64,000 nucleotides of DNA from Sphingomonas xanthus. GTDB lineage: Bacteria; Pseudomonadota; Alphaproteobacteria; Sphingomonadales; Sphingomonadaceae. The translations under genes and the position numbers were made by a program. A model generated the notes under the pieces. It was not told the DNA's origin and made no database searches. It saw only the letters and a program-made list of their open reading frames with translations. The stretch spans positions 248,001 through 312,000 of the forward strand of contig NZ_CP041659.1 in NCBI RefSeq assembly GCF_007998985.1, written 5' to 3'. Of this stretch, positions 54,607 to 64,000 are shown piece by piece; positions within the stretch are counted from its first letter, which is position 1; every line of letters begins with the position of its first letter.

Positions 54607-57600
54607 TCAACCGGTCAGCTTGAACAGCCTCGGACCGGAGGTATAGAGCAGCGAGGCTTCGATCCGCCTGCCGGGGAAGATCACCGCTAGGGCCTGGGCA
54701 TAAGCGTCCATTTGCAGCCGATGCCCTTGCGGAATATCCGCTTCATCCCGTGGCACCGCGCGCCCGGTCTTGAAGTCGATCACCCGGACCACTTCTTCGC
54801 CGATACACAGGCGGTCGACCGTCCCGGCAACCACCCGCCCATCGGCAAGTGTCGCGGCAATCGGTGCTTCGCCGAGGGAACCCGGGCCGAACAGGCTGGC
54901 GAACCGCGGATCATCGATCAACGAACAGGCGGCCTCTACGATCTCCAGCGCGGTTTCGCCCTCCACACCCCGCTGGCCGAGCCAGCGAAGGGCAAGCTCG
55001 CGCCGATCGGCACCCAGAGTCGCGGGCAACCGCTCGAACAATGCATGCAGCAGGTTGCCGCGCTCAGCGGCAAAACGCATCGCCGGCGACGGCGGTGGCA
55101 TGGCCTCCTTGTCCTCGGCGAGTTGCGACGGCGCGAGCGGGCGCGACGGCCGCTCCTCGTCGGGCGCGTCGCAGCGAAGCAGGTCGGGGACCGCGATTGG
55201 CGGGATCGGCTCCCTTCGGCGCCGCGTGCTGACAGCGGGCGCGGCAGCGCCTTCCCAGCGCAACCCGTCGCCCCAGCCTTCGAGGTGGAAGCTGGCGGCG
55301 CCAAGCCCAGCCATCGCGCGCGCCGTAGCGGCATGCCAGCTCCTCGGCGGGACGCCGCGGCTCGGCTTGACCCCGGCGACGACCAGCCGCTCGGCGGAGC
55401 GGGTCAGCCCGACATAGGCAAGTCGCCAATGTTCCTCGGCATCGCTCCGTTTTGCGGCCTCAACAAGGTCATGGAACAGCGGCGATCGCTCGGCCTTGCG
55501 CGGTCTAAGCAAGGGCACCGGGCCAGCTCCCGGGACCTCCATCGTCATCATCGATGATACGCCGCCAACCTTGTCCGGGTCGTGAGTCGCATCAGCCAGC
55601 ACCACCAGCGGAGCCTCGAGACCCTTGGCGCCGTGGACGGTCATCACGCGAACGGCGTTGACCGGCGCTGCAGGATCACGCTTCACTTCGACCTCGCCCT
55701 GCCCAAACCAGGCCAAGAAAGCGTCGAGCGAGGCTATTTCCTCGCGCTCGAACATCATCGCGCTGCTCACCAGCTCCTCGATCGGGTCGCGAGCTGCCTC
55801 CCCAAGTCGGCGGATCAGCTTGCTTCGCCCTTGCAGCGGGCCGGACAGGATCGTTTCGAGGAAAAGCGCGGGCGGCACATATTCCGCCATCGCCAGCCAT
55901 TCGGAAAGGATCGCGTGGGCCTGCTGCCAATGGGGATAGCGCTCGCGCTTCGTCGCAAGCTCCGGCCACAGCTTGCCGCTGCGCCCTTGGGCAAGCTCGT
56001 AGAGCTGGTCCTGATCCCAGCCGATCAGCGGCGAAACCAGCAAACCTGCAAGATTGAGGTCATCGAGCGGCTGGACGGCGAATTTGATCGTCGAGAGCAG
56101 GTCCCTCACCGCCAGCGGTTTGTGAAGATGAAGCCGGTCGATACCCGCGACGGGAACGCCATGGGCGTAGAGCCGGGCGACGATCAGCGACGCCAGCTCC
56201 CCGCGGCTGCGGACGAGGATTAATATGTCCCCCGCGCACAGCGGTCGCCCGGTGGACGCTACGGGCGGCGCCTCGGCCAGCCACTTCCCGACCTGCCGCG
56301 CGAGCGCATCTGCGTAGAGTCGAGCCGGCTCGTTTATCCAGGCCTCTTCCCCGGAGTCCAGGTCGGACTGGTCGCCCTCGGCGCCGAACGGCGCCCACAG
56401 TTCCACGCAGCCCGGCCGTGACCGATGGTGCGCCGCGTGCAGATTGGGTGGTTCGGGTAGTCCCATCTCGGCGAAACCGACCTCGGCGATGACCGCGTCG
56501 ACCACGTCCAGCACCGGTGGCGAACTGCGAAAACTGGCCTCGATCGACAGGTTGCGGAATTCGCGGGCTTCCACCTGGGACTCGATTGCGGCGCGCATCG
56601 CCGCTTCGGCCTTGTCCGCGATCCGCCCTCGGAAGTTCTCATATTCGCGGGGATTGGTGCCCTGGAAGCCGAAGATTGCCTGCTTGTAATCTCCGACCAT
56701 AAACAGGCTGCGCTGTCGCCCTTCGCCTTCGGAGGAGCCGCTGAAGAACTCCCCGGCGAGCGCGTCAACGATCGCCCATTGGTCGGCATTGGTATCCTGC
56801 GCTTCGTCGACCAGCACATGATCGGTGCGCTGATCGAGCTTGTAGCGTACCCATTCGCCCATCCCTGCCTGGGCGAACAGGTGGCGGGTCCAGCGGATCA
56901 GGTCGTTGAAGTCGGCGACGCCGGCGGCGCGCTTTGCGCGCGTATAGGCAGCCGCGAAAGCCTGTCCCGCGCGAAGTCCTGCGGCCTGGATGCTCGCGAA
57001 ATTCGCAGCGGCGACCAAGGTGCGAAGACCAACCAGCCAATCGGTGAACTGGTCGACCCACTGCTGATAGCCGGGGTCAGCCTTGATCTGTCCGGCCCTT
57101 GCCTTGCACGGTTCGCCGGCGGCGGTAACTAGGCCGGATCCGACGCTGTCCAGCATGTCGGCCCGCGCATCAGGCGAGGCATCGAGAAACGCGTCCAAGT
57201 GGGCCGCGATCTTCAGGCCCGAATCGCGCCCCCAGCGGCGATTGGCATCGCCCAGCCGCGCGAATAGGCCATGATCGATCGCCCCGTCGGTCAGCCGCCG
57301 CACGATCTCGGCGTTGGCGTTTCCATCCTCGATCCCGATGATCAGGTTCAGGCGCGTCTCGATGTCCGCCGCTTCCCCCAGCGCGGCCATCGCCTCGGGA
57401 GCGCGGGCACAGGCCATCAGGTAGCGCTCCGCTCCTTCCTCGCCCAGGCGCAGGGTGAGCGCGGAGATGTCAGCGCCGAGATTTTCATCACCGTCCCGCT
57501 CGGCCTGTTCGAGCAATGCCGCCAGCGTCCTGCGAGCCAGTTCTTCCTCTGCGCGCCCCTCGATCGGGCGAAAACCGGGGGCGATGTCGGCTTCGGCGGG

Positions 57601-57993
57601 AAAAGCCGCGAGAAGCGCCTGCGCAAAACTATGAATCGTCTGAATGCGAAGGCCACCGCCCGGCGACTCCAGCACCTGCGCGAACAGCCGCCGCGCCTGC
57701 CTGACATGGCGCTCGCCAAATTCCTCGTGGAGCGCGGCGAGCTCCGCGGCCAGATCGGCGTCCGGCAATCGCACCCAATGGGCAAGCCGCTCGCCCACGC
57801 GGTTGGCCATTTCTGCGGCCCCGGCCTTGGTGAAGGTCAGGCACAGGATCGACGATGGCGGCACGCCGCGCAGCAACAATCGGATCACCCGCGACGCCAG
57901 CACATGCGTCTTGCCGGTTCCAGCCGAAGCGGACAGCGCAGCATGGGCGGAGGGATCCGACGCCTGGGCCTGGGCGCCCTGCAATCTTGGCAT
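54607..57993 (-). CDS. addA: Double-strand break repair helicase-nuclease AddA
   Basis: The 1128-aa UvrD-like helicase joins AddB in the RecBCD-type break-repair complex. It has Walker [17 protein letters not shown], the [13 protein letters not shown] block, [11 protein letters not shown] and [15 protein letters not shown]. The C-terminal nuclease motif is [15 protein letters not shown]. The start chosen is ATG 57993 (MPRLQG); 58014 is an alternative. Order addB-addA-trxA is conserved, although here a small divergent gene lies between addB and addA. Confidence 0.94.
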   Translation of the reverse strand: MPRLQGAQAQASDPSAHAALSASAGTGKTHVLASRVIRLLLRGVPPSSILCLTFTKAGAAEMANRVGERLAHWVRLPDADLAAELAALHEEFGERHVRQARRLFAQVLESPGGGLRIQTIHSFAQALLAAFPAEADIAPGFRPIEGRAEEELARRTLAALLEQAERDGDENLGADISALTLRLGEEGAERYLMACARAPEAMAALGEAADIETRLNLIIGIEDGNANAEIVRRLTDGAIDHGLFARLGDANRRWGRDSGLKIAAHLDAFLDASPDARADMLDSVGSGLVTAAGEPCKARAGQIKADPGYQQWVDQFTDWLVGLRTLVAAANFASIQAAGLRAGQAFAAAYTRAKRAAGVADFNDLIRWTRHLFAQAGMGEWVRYKLDQRTDHVLVDEAQDTNADQWAIVDALAGEFFSGSSEGEGRQRSLFMVGDYKQAIFGFQGTNPREYENFRGRIADKAEAAMRAAIESQVEAREFRNLSIEASFRSSPPVLDVVDAVIAEVGFAEMGLPEPPNLHAAHHRSRPGCVELWAPFGAEGDQSDLDSGEEAWINEPARLYADALARQVGKWLAEAPPVASTGRPLCAGDILILVRSRGELASLIVARLYAHGVPVAGIDRLHLHKPLAVRDLLSTIKFAVQPLDDLNLAGLLVSPLIGWDQDQLYELAQGRSGKLWPELATKRERYPHWQQAHAILSEWLAMAEYVPPALFLETILSGPLQGRSKLIRRLGEAARDPIEELVSSAMMFEREEIASLDAFLAWFGQGEVEVKRDPAAPVNAVRVMTVHGAKGLEAPLVVLADATHDPDKVGGVSSMMTMEVPGAGPVPLLRPRKAERSPLFHDLVEAAKRSDAEEHWRLAYVGLTRSAERLVVAGVKPSRGVPPRSWHAATARAMAGLGAASFHLEGWGDGLRWEGAAAPAVSTRRRREPIPPIAVPDLLRCDAPDEERPSRPLAPSQLAEDKEAMPPPSPAMRFAAERGNLLHALFERLPATLGADRRELALRWLGQRGVEGETALEIVEAACSLIDDPRFASLFGPGSLGEAPIAATLADGRVVAGTVDRLCIGEEVVRVIDFKTGRAVPRDEADIPQGHRLQMDAYAQALAVIFPGRRIEASLLYTSGPRLFKLTG

Positions 57994-58097
57994 CGGTTTC
58001 AGGCGGCGGCGCACGAACGTCGGTCCTTTCCGGCCAGGAGACTTTGCAAGGGCTCGCCGAGCGAATAGGGACAGGCGTCAGGCAGCAAGGCGAGGAA

Positions 58098-58259
58098 ATG
58101 ATGAGCGACGACAGTCGGGATGAGGAACGGCGGACAAAGCTGGTCAAGGCCGGCGTAGCGGTCGGCGTCGGATCGGCTGCGATCGTTGCCGCGCTGCTCT
58201 ATGCCTCCAAGGTCAAGAAGCCCAAGGGCGGCCGCCCCAAGGCGGACGGGACGGACTAG
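58098..58259 (+). CDS. Small membrane protein, 53 aa
   Basis: The gene starts at ATG 58098 or 58101 after GCGAGGAA and ends at TAG 58259. A charged N-terminus (SDDSRDEERRTK) precedes one hydrophobic segment (AGVAVGVGSAAIVAALLYA) and a basic tail KVKKPKGGRPK. This suits a single-pass inner-membrane protein. It sits between addB and addA on the opposite strand. No family is known to me. Confidence 0.5.
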   Translation: MMSDDSRDEERRTKLVKAGVAVGVGSAAIVAALLYASKVKKPKGGRPKADGTD

Positions 58260-58260
58260 C

Positions 58261-61176
58261 TCAATCGCGGCCATACCATTCCTCTAGACGCATGAGCTGG
58301 TCGTAATCCTCATAGGGGGCGTAGGCCGGGTCGAGTTTGGCGGTGAAGGGTTCGCTTCCCAGCAAATAAGCCGAAACGGTCGCCGCGAAGTGGCGATAGG
58401 CACTGTCCACAAATGCCGAGGGATCGCCGTCGTCGGGTGACTGACGATAACCGAACTTGCCGTTCTTCTTCGCCAGCGACCAATATTCATGCGCACCGGC
58501 TTCGCCCTTGACCGCGCCGAAGCCGCCGCCGCGCGCGATTAGCGACAACAGGCCAAGCTGCAGCGCGAAACCTTCGGCGACGGCCTTGGGCTTGGGCGCC
58601 TGCCCGGTCTTGTAATCGACGATCGCCAGGCGGCCATCGCCGAGACGGTCGATCCGGTCGACCTTGCCATACAGCAGGATCCCCGCCACCTCCGCCTCGC
58701 CCTTTTCCTCGGCAAGCACGGGTGTGCGACCCGCCGCGAGGTCGCTTGCGGTTTCCGCCGCGATCCACTCGATCGATTCCATCAGCCGCGGCGACCATAG
58801 GGCGCGGAGCATCGGATGGATTCGCTCGTCCGCGATCATCGCCTGGGCCCGTCCCGCCAATCGTTCGGGATCGCATCCGTCTCCCTTGAACCAGCTTTCC
58901 AGCACCGTGTGGACCGCAGTTCCCTTCCAGGCCGCATGATGTTCGGCATCGACCGGGTCTAGTGCGCGAAGGTCGAGGATGGCCTTGGCATAGAAGGCGA
59001 AGGGATCGGCCTTCAGACGGTCGAGGTCTGTTACTGCGATCCGCCGTGGCCGTACCTCGATCGGCGGCCTTGGCGCCGGGCGGCCGGCAGGCTCGACCTT
59101 GTCCGACGCATCCAGTGCCTGCGCCAACCGCTCCAACCGCTGGTCGCGGGTCATTCCCCCGGTCATTGCCTGGAGGCGAAGCCACAGGCGCGAGGCGATG
59201 GTCGGCGAGCGGCTGTCGCGCCGCGAACGGGTCAACAGCACGCGCGGCGCACCGAGCGCGCTCATGAAATCATGCGCCGCCAGGCCGGTTCGAAATTCAA
59301 GCCCTGGAAGCCCCAGCGTCTGCCGTATCTGTGGGGCCAGCCATGGGTCCGGCGGCGGAAGCGAAGGCCAGACGCCCTCATTCATCCCACCGAGCACCAT
59401 CAGATCGGCTTGCTGAAGCCGGGCTTCCAGCAGACCCCAGATGAAGATGCGCGGGTGACCGCCATAAGGCCGCCGGACGATCACACCGTCCATCAACTGG
59501 CCCAGGAGCGGCAACACATCCCCGGGAGCGACCCCGATCTTCGCTCCGTCGGATGAACGCTCGAGCCCGCCGAGCAATTCCGCTGCGGCGCGCCCGTCAG
59601 GGCCGCTCCAGGCCTGGTCGCCGGCCAAGCTATGGACGCTTTCACGAAGCAGCGCGGCCAGCGCCACCAGGTCCAAAGTCCCAACCGGCCGGTCGAGTGC
59701 TTCGACAGCCGGACGGATTCGGTGCCAAGCGGCCCTTGGCACCTCGTGCGCCTCAGCAAAATGCTCATCGAGTCCCTTGATTCCGGCATTGGGCCGCGGG
59801 CCACGCAGCCCAAGGTCGATCGCCCGCACATCGTCGAGCCAGCGGCGGCGATGCTCCCCTTCGCCGCCGACGCGCGGATGCTTGAGCATCGCAAGCAACC
59901 GAACCGGCGAGAATCGCTCGACGACCGCGGCCGCAGTCGCCAGCAGCAATGTGCCTGCGGGGGTCGCCGAAAGCGGTTGCCCGGCACTGTCGTCGGCCTC
60001 GATCCCCCAGCGCTTGAGATGGGCCGACACCCTGGATGCCAACTGACGGTCGGGAGTAACCAACGCGGCTGTCTTGCCCGGCCGCTCGAGCGCTTCCCGG
60101 AGCGCAATGGCAATGCCTTGCGCCTCGCTCGCCGGGTCTGGGAATTCGGCAATCCTGATCCCGGTCAGGCGCCTTTCGGCCGGCGGCAAGGCCACCCAGC
60201 GGTCGGTGAACCGGGGCGAAGCCATGGCCTGTATCACCGCTCGCCCGCGCGCTGATGTCGACGAGGCGCGACCGGCGCCGATCCAAGGCCGAACCTCCGC
60301 GCGATTGATCCCGATCCGCGCTAGCAGCTGCTTCAGGTGGAATTGCGGATGGGTCGGCGCGCTCCGACCCTCCTCGTCGGGACCGAGCTGATCCCATTGC
60401 TCATCGGGCATAGACCGCTGATCGGCGAGCGCGGGCAAAATAACCGCGCCCTCGGGAAGCCGCGAAACCTGCGCCAGCAGCTCTGCTACGGCAGGCGCGG
60501 CGGTGGTCACGCCTGCGGCAATGGTGAAGCCGGCAGGGCCCCGCTCGCGCCAACGCCGGGCCAGCGAGCGAAACTGCAGCCCCCGCCGTTCCGCAAGCGA
60601 CATCAGGCTGCGCTCCGCCATCAGCGATGGCCATCGCTCAAGCAGCAGACGGAAGCGCGCGATCGCCTTCAGCCAATGGGCGGCAAGCTCGTCATTTCCA
60701 GCCACTGCGTCGGTAAGCGCCGCGGCGGGCACCTCTTCGATCGCCAAGGCGTCCATCGTCCGGGCCACTTCGGCGGCGAGCCGCATCGCCTCGGCCGCCC
60801 CCTCCCCCTCTGCGCGCAGCAACCGCGCCAGCAGCAATTGCCGCTCCAGCGGCTCGATTGCGGGGGCGATCTCGTCGGCAAAGTCGAGCGGGTCAAGCGC
60901 TCCCCCGCTACGTTCGCCAAGCTCGGGATCGCCGATCGCAAGCAACCTCGGCAGGACCAAGCCACCCCCACTGGCGCGAACGAAGGCTTCGGTAACCGTC
61001 CTTACGGCGCGATTGTTGGGCAGCAAGATTCGGCCGGACGCAAGCACCTGCGCGTCACGCCCAAGCGCCTTCAACAGGCCATTGACGAGGGCATCCGCGA
61101 AACTGCGGTGGGCAGGAATGGAATAGGCGAGCGGCTCGCCGGGAGTCCTGCGGTCGAACAGCCCGCCGTCAGCCAT
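58261..61176 (-). CDS. addB: Double-strand break repair protein AddB
   Basis: The 971-aa partner of AddA starts at ATG 61176 (MADGGLFDRRTPG), overlapping the murU stop by 8 bp; longer readings run into murU. It has a degenerate helicase part with LLPNNRAVRTVTEAF and a C-terminal PD-(D/E)XK nuclease: VTDLDRLKADPFAFYAK, GKVDRIDRL and IVDYKTGQAP. No canonical P-loop is seen at the usual place, as in other alphaproteobacterial AddB. Confidence 0.92.
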   Translation of the reverse strand: MADGGLFDRRTPGEPLAYSIPAHRSFADALVNGLLKALGRDAQVLASGRILLPNNRAVRTVTEAFVRASGGGLVLPRLLAIGDPELGERSGGALDPLDFADEIAPAIEPLERQLLLARLLRAEGEGAAEAMRLAAEVARTMDALAIEEVPAAALTDAVAGNDELAAHWLKAIARFRLLLERWPSLMAERSLMSLAERRGLQFRSLARRWRERGPAGFTIAAGVTTAAPAVAELLAQVSRLPEGAVILPALADQRSMPDEQWDQLGPDEEGRSAPTHPQFHLKQLLARIGINRAEVRPWIGAGRASSTSARGRAVIQAMASPRFTDRWVALPPAERRLTGIRIAEFPDPASEAQGIAIALREALERPGKTAALVTPDRQLASRVSAHLKRWGIEADDSAGQPLSATPAGTLLLATAAAVVERFSPVRLLAMLKHPRVGGEGEHRRRWLDDVRAIDLGLRGPRPNAGIKGLDEHFAEAHEVPRAAWHRIRPAVEALDRPVGTLDLVALAALLRESVHSLAGDQAWSGPDGRAAAELLGGLERSSDGAKIGVAPGDVLPLLGQLMDGVIVRRPYGGHPRIFIWGLLEARLQQADLMVLGGMNEGVWPSLPPPDPWLAPQIRQTLGLPGLEFRTGLAAHDFMSALGAPRVLLTRSRRDSRSPTIASRLWLRLQAMTGGMTRDQRLERLAQALDASDKVEPAGRPAPRPPIEVRPRRIAVTDLDRLKADPFAFYAKAILDLRALDPVDAEHHAAWKGTAVHTVLESWFKGDGCDPERLAGRAQAMIADERIHPMLRALWSPRLMESIEWIAAETASDLAAGRTPVLAEEKGEAEVAGILLYGKVDRIDRLGDGRLAIVDYKTGQAPKPKAVAEGFALQLGLLSLIARGGGFGAVKGEAGAHEYWSLAKKNGKFGYRQSPDDGDPSAFVDSAYRHFAATVSAYLLGSEPFTAKLDPAYAPYEDYDQLMRLEEWYGRD

Positions 61177-61930
61177 TCGCCAGCGCGAGTTCGGTCGCGC
61201 CAATCGACGCCGGGGAGCCAACGTCGAACCAAAGACCCTGATGAACGACGCCGAAGCAGCGATTCTCGCTGATCGCCCGGTCCCAGAAGATGTTGGTCGA
61301 GAACGGGCCTTCGGGGGCGTCGCGCAACAGCTTTTTCGAGACCATCTGAATGCCGGTATAGACATAGGGCGCGACCCTCCCCGTCGCGCGCCGGGAAAGC
61401 CGCCCATCGGGCTTCATGTGAAAATCGCCCTGCCCCCGGTGATTGCCAGCGCGCGCGTGCGGGACGAGCAGCAGGAGCGCGTCCATTTCCCCTTCGCGCC
61501 AGTGCGACGCGAGCATCCTCAACGTGTCGGTCGGCCCGTCGAGCCAGAAATTGTCGCTGTTGACCACCAGGAAGGGGTCGGCGTCGATCAGCTTCTCGGC
61601 CTGGACCAGCCCGCCGCCGGTTTCCAGCAGCCGCGCCCGCTCATCGCTGACCGTTACGTCGAAATCGCTGGCATGACCCTTGAGATGGGCTTCCAGCGCA
61701 TCGGCGAGGTAATGGACATTAACGACGATCCGGCCGACGCCCGCTGCCCGAAGCCGATCGAGGACATGATCGATCAGCGGCTTGCCAGCCACTTCGACCA
61801 GCGGCTTGGGACGGGTCGCGGTCAGCGGCCGCATGCGTTTTCCAAGCCCCGCCGCCATGACCATGGCCGTATCGGGGACCGCGGCCTCCACAGCGGGCCG
61901 CAACGACAAGGCGCGGGTCTTGCGGGTCAT
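61169..61930 (-). CDS. murU: MurNAc-1-phosphate uridylyltransferase MurU-like
   Basis: The 253-aa nucleotidyltransferase has the signature AMVMAAGLGKRMRPLT and RPKPLVEVAGKPLIDHVLD, then VVNSDNFW. It makes UDP-MurNAc from MurNAc-1-P and UTP in peptidoglycan recycling. The start ATG 61930 overlaps the stop of the kinase gene as ATGA. Pairing with an AmgK-like kinase identifies the pathway. A plain sugar-1-P nucleotidyltransferase is the alternative. Confidence 0.87.
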   Translation of the reverse strand: MTRKTRALSLRPAVEAAVPDTAMVMAAGLGKRMRPLTATRPKPLVEVAGKPLIDHVLDRLRAAGVGRIVVNVHYLADALEAHLKGHASDFDVTVSDERARLLETGGGLVQAEKLIDADPFLVVNSDNFWLDGPTDTLRMLASHWREGEMDALLLLVPHARAGNHRGQGDFHMKPDGRLSRRATGRVAPYVYTGIQMVSKKLLRDAPEGPFSTNIFWDRAISENRCFGVVHQGLWFDVGSPASIGATELALANG

Positions 61931-62916
61931 GCGTCGGCCTGCCACGCGGAGGCACGGAAGGCGTGCGGTACATGGGAATCGAACCATGACCTGACGGGCT
62001 CCAGCCCCGGCTGCGCAAGGTCGCGTTCCAGGAGGCCCCACATGCGCGGCTGGAACTGTTTGTACCGTTCCTTGCCATCGCGTTTCCATAGGCGGCAGAA
62101 CACGCCCAATATCCGCGTGTTGCGCTGTGCCGCCAGCGCCCAATAGGCGGCCTCGAACCGCGATCCGACACCCGCCTTCGCCAGGTACCGGTCGATCATG
62201 TCCCGCTCCAGCGCAGGCGGGACATCCCGCCGGGCATCTTCCAGCACCGATACTAGGTCATAGGCCGGATGACCGGCCAGCGCGTCCTGGAAATCGAGCA
62301 AGCCAAACCGCTCGATCCCGCCGCGGCCGTCAACCAGCATGACATTTTCCGCATGGTAGTCGCGCAGCACCGTCACCGGCCCGAGACCGTCGCTCGCGAC
62401 CGGCTCCAGAACCTGTCGCCAGGCATCGTCCCACTCATCGAGGTTGATCGGATCGCTTTCAACCGCAGGCAGGTACCATTCAGGAAACAGCCTGAGTTCG
62501 GTCAGCCATTCGTCAAGTCCGTGGGGCAGAAGCCCGGCCATGGGCGCTTGCCGGTGAAGGTGGACCAGCACATCGACCGCCGTTTCGTAGAGATCGCGCT
62601 CGGCCTGCGGATTTTCGTCCAGCGCCTCCCGCATCCGAGAATCGCCAAGATCGTCAAGCAGCAGCAGCCCCCGATCCAGGTCCTGCGCCAGCACCCTGGG
62701 CGCCACCAGCCCGACCTGCCCCAACCAGTCAGCGATGGCGACAAAAGGTCGCGGATCCTCGTGCGGGGGCGGGGCGTCCATCAGGACCGCGCGCCGGTCC
62801 CCGCATTGGACGCGGAAATAGCGGCGAAAACTGGCATCGCCAGCCAGCGGGAGGATCTCGGCACCTTGCCAGCCATGCCGGTCAAGGAAATCTGCAGCGC
62901 TTTCGGGCGGGATCAT
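61927..62916 (-). CDS. amgK: Anomeric MurNAc/GlcNAc kinase AmgK-like
   Basis: The 329-aa aminoglycoside-phosphotransferase-fold kinase starts at ATG 62916, overlapping the tsaE stop (ATGA); ATG 62928 is an alternative. The nucleotide-binding block is LAGDASFRRYFRV. The catalytic loop is LRDYHAENVML and the metal site LLDFQDALAGHPAYD. AmgK phosphorylates MurNAc and GlcNAc at C1, feeding MurU. This route bypasses de novo UDP-MurNAc synthesis and is a known fosfomycin-tolerance pathway. Confidence 0.87.
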   Translation of the reverse strand: MIPPESAADFLDRHGWQGAEILPLAGDASFRRYFRVQCGDRRAVLMDAPPPHEDPRPFVAIADWLGQVGLVAPRVLAQDLDRGLLLLDDLGDSRMREALDENPQAERDLYETAVDVLVHLHRQAPMAGLLPHGLDEWLTELRLFPEWYLPAVESDPINLDEWDDAWRQVLEPVASDGLGPVTVLRDYHAENVMLVDGRGGIERFGLLDFQDALAGHPAYDLVSVLEDARRDVPPALERDMIDRYLAKAGVGSRFEAAYWALAAQRNTRILGVFCRLWKRDGKERYKQFQPRMWGLLERDLAQPGLEPVRSWFDSHVPHAFRASAWQADA

Positions 62917-63350
62917 TGGAGCGGCCATCGCCCTTCCCATGCCTCGGGCACCTGTGCTGTCAAGGCGCGAGCGCCATCTGGTCGCATCTCCAGCGACAGG
63001 GCGAGCGCTTCCGGCCATGCGCCGCTGGGCCCATGCTCTGGCCATTCGATGATCAACACCCCTTCGGCACGGATATCGTCGAGCCCGAGTTCATCGATTT
63101 CCGACGCATCCTCAAGTCGATAGAGGTCGACGTGCCACACCGGCGGCTCCAGCGCGTCATAGGGCTGGACGATCGCAAAGCTTGGGCTTGGCACATCGCC
63201 CTGGTGCCCGAGCTCGCCCAGAAGGCCCCGAACGAGCGTGGTTTTGCCCGCGGCCAAGGGACCCCGGAGGGTGATGACATCCCCCGCGCGAAGAAGGCCA
63301 GCGATCCTGGCGCCCGCTGACAACGCCGCCCGTTCGTTCTTTAGGATCAT
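62913..63350 (-). CDS. tsaE: tRNA threonylcarbamoyladenosine biosynthesis ATPase TsaE
   Basis: The 145-aa protein has Walker A GPLAAGKTTLVRGLL (about 30-44). Further motifs are SPSFAIVQPY and VWHVDLYRLED, then IIEWPEHG. It works with TsaB/TsaD in t6A37 formation of ANN-decoding tRNAs. It overlaps the upstream kinase gene (divL-like) and the downstream amgK by ATGA contacts, so all are translated in series. Confidence 0.94.
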   Translation of the reverse strand: MILKNERAALSAGARIAGLLRAGDVITLRGPLAAGKTTLVRGLLGELGHQGDVPSPSFAIVQPYDALEPPVWHVDLYRLEDASEIDELGLDDIRAEGVLIIEWPEHGPSGAWPEALALSLEMRPDGARALTAQVPEAWEGRWPLQ

Positions 63351-64000
63351 TGCGGTGCTCGCGGGATAGTCAGTTTCACCGCGGTACCCTTGCCAAGCGC
63401 CGACTCGAGTTCGACTGTCCCGCCATGCGCCTCGATGAACTGGCGGATGAGCGGCAGGCCAAGTCCCAGGGCGGCCTCCCCGCGCGACGCAGGACCGCTG
63501 CGATGGAAACGGGCGAAAACCTGCGCCTGGTCGGCCTCGGCGATGCCGGGTCCGTCATCCGCCACGACGATAATCGCCGCCTCGTCATTCCCGCTGGCTT
63601 CGATCCGGATATGATCGCCGCTTTCGGTATAGGCGACGGCGTTGCGCAGCAGATGTTCGACCGACTCCCGCAATCGCCGCGCGTCGCCGATAACGCTGCC
63701 AGTCGCGGGATCGACCGACAGTTCCAGCGATTGGCCCTTCTCCGCCGCCGCCCGGCGAAAGGATTCCGCCGCGGCGCGGCACATGCCGGCGATGTCGACC
63801 CGCTCCCGCTCCAGCTGGACCCCCTTGGTGTCACCCTGGGTCAGGTCGAGAACGTCGTTGATGAGCCTGGACAGCCGCTCCACCGATTCGAGGATCGCGC
63901 CGACATAATCACCCGCGGCAGGGGGCAGTTTGCCCGCATAACCCGCGGCAAGCATCTCCGCGAAGCCGCCGATCGAGGTCAGCGGCGTGCGCAATTCGTA
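63347..64000 (-). CDS. divL: DivL-like histidine-kinase-fold protein, C-terminal part
   Basis: The gene runs out of the window; 217 C-terminal residues are visible. The first visible codons read YELRTPLTSIGGFAEML, a HisKA H-box in which the phosphoacceptor position is Tyr (TAC) instead of His. The HATPase domain follows with N-box HLLRNAVAYTESG, G1 VVADDGPGIAEAD and G2 GLGLPLI. Tyr at this place is the hallmark of DivL, the pseudokinase that activates CckA and controls CtrA. It heads the divL-tsaE-amgK-murU-addB run. Naming rests on the Tyr and the neighbourhood. Confidence 0.8.
   Translation of the reverse strand, partial: YELRTPLTSIGGFAEMLAAGYAGKLPPAAGDYVGAILESVERLSRLINDVLDLTQGDTKGVQLERERVDIAGMCRAAAESFRRAAAEKGQSLELSVDPATGSVIGDARRLRESVEHLLRNAVAYTESGDHIRIEASGNDEAAIIVVADDGPGIAEADQAQVFARFHRSGPASRGEAALGLGLPLIRQFIEAHGGTVELESALGKGTAVKLTIPRAPQ

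Overview
The window looks like the chromosome of a Sphingomonadales alphaproteobacterium (Sphingomonas/Sphingomicrobium-like), interrupted by a genomic island. The evidence is a crtZ/crtB/crtI/crtY carotenoid cluster beside a LOV-HTH photoreceptor of the Erythrobacter EL222 type, an RcdA (DUF1465) gene, a DivL-like kinase with tyrosine in the H-box, an addB-addA-trxA block, a PutA without the N-terminal RHH domain, and high GC with heavy translational coupling (many ATGA overlaps). No species can be named from this sequence alone.

Region 1 (1-3288): the 3' part of an adenine-specific DNA methylase gene, a complete tRNA-Lys(CTT) on the minus strand and a small acidic protein of unknown function. 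Region 2 (3289-17670): a 14.4 kb island bounded by two identical 45-bp direct repeats. Each repeat is the 3' part of a tRNA-Lys(CTT) gene from the anticodon loop to CCA. At the right end lie a tyrosine integrase, an unknown protein, an AlpA-type HTH protein and an HTH/zinc-ribbon protein. They are followed by the most unusual content of the window: a Sec-exported, two-part Rhs system. One N-terminal Rhs protein (A, 588 aa) is coupled to a core-plus-tip protein (B2). B2 is followed by a small lipoprotein, a second B protein (B1) with the same core but a different tip, and a second small secreted or lipoprotein gene. The left end carries a 5'-truncated large gene of unknown function and a DUF4238 gene without a standard start codon.

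Region 3 (17671-23985): a decayed quinone oxidoreductase pseudogene, an MBL hydrolase, a divergent LysR regulator, a YczE-type membrane protein, an F420-reductase-like oxidoreductase and a MaoC protein. Three copies of a 16-bp palindrome (GTCC-N8-GGAC) precede these transcription units and are candidate binding sites for the LysR. A LysE-type exporter and a PhzF-like enzyme follow.

Region 4 (23986-31845): carotenoid genes. crtZ and a second di-iron hydroxylase (CrtG candidate) are on the plus strand, crtY-crtI-crtB on the minus strand, then a DUF2141 protein, the LOV-HTH regulator and acetyl-CoA synthetase.

Region 5 (31938-64000) is core chromosome: a sugar-nucleotide epimerase, nitronate monooxygenase, thioesterase, Fe-alcohol dehydrogenase, rcdA, two DUF465 proteins, dksA, recG, a LysR gene, sdhE-mfd, an EAL phosphodiesterase, NAD kinase, tRNA-Asn, putA, an acyltransferase, secA, trxA, addA, addB, and the coupled divL-tsaE-amgK-murU-addB chain, which combines cell-cycle control, tRNA modification, peptidoglycan recycling and recombination.
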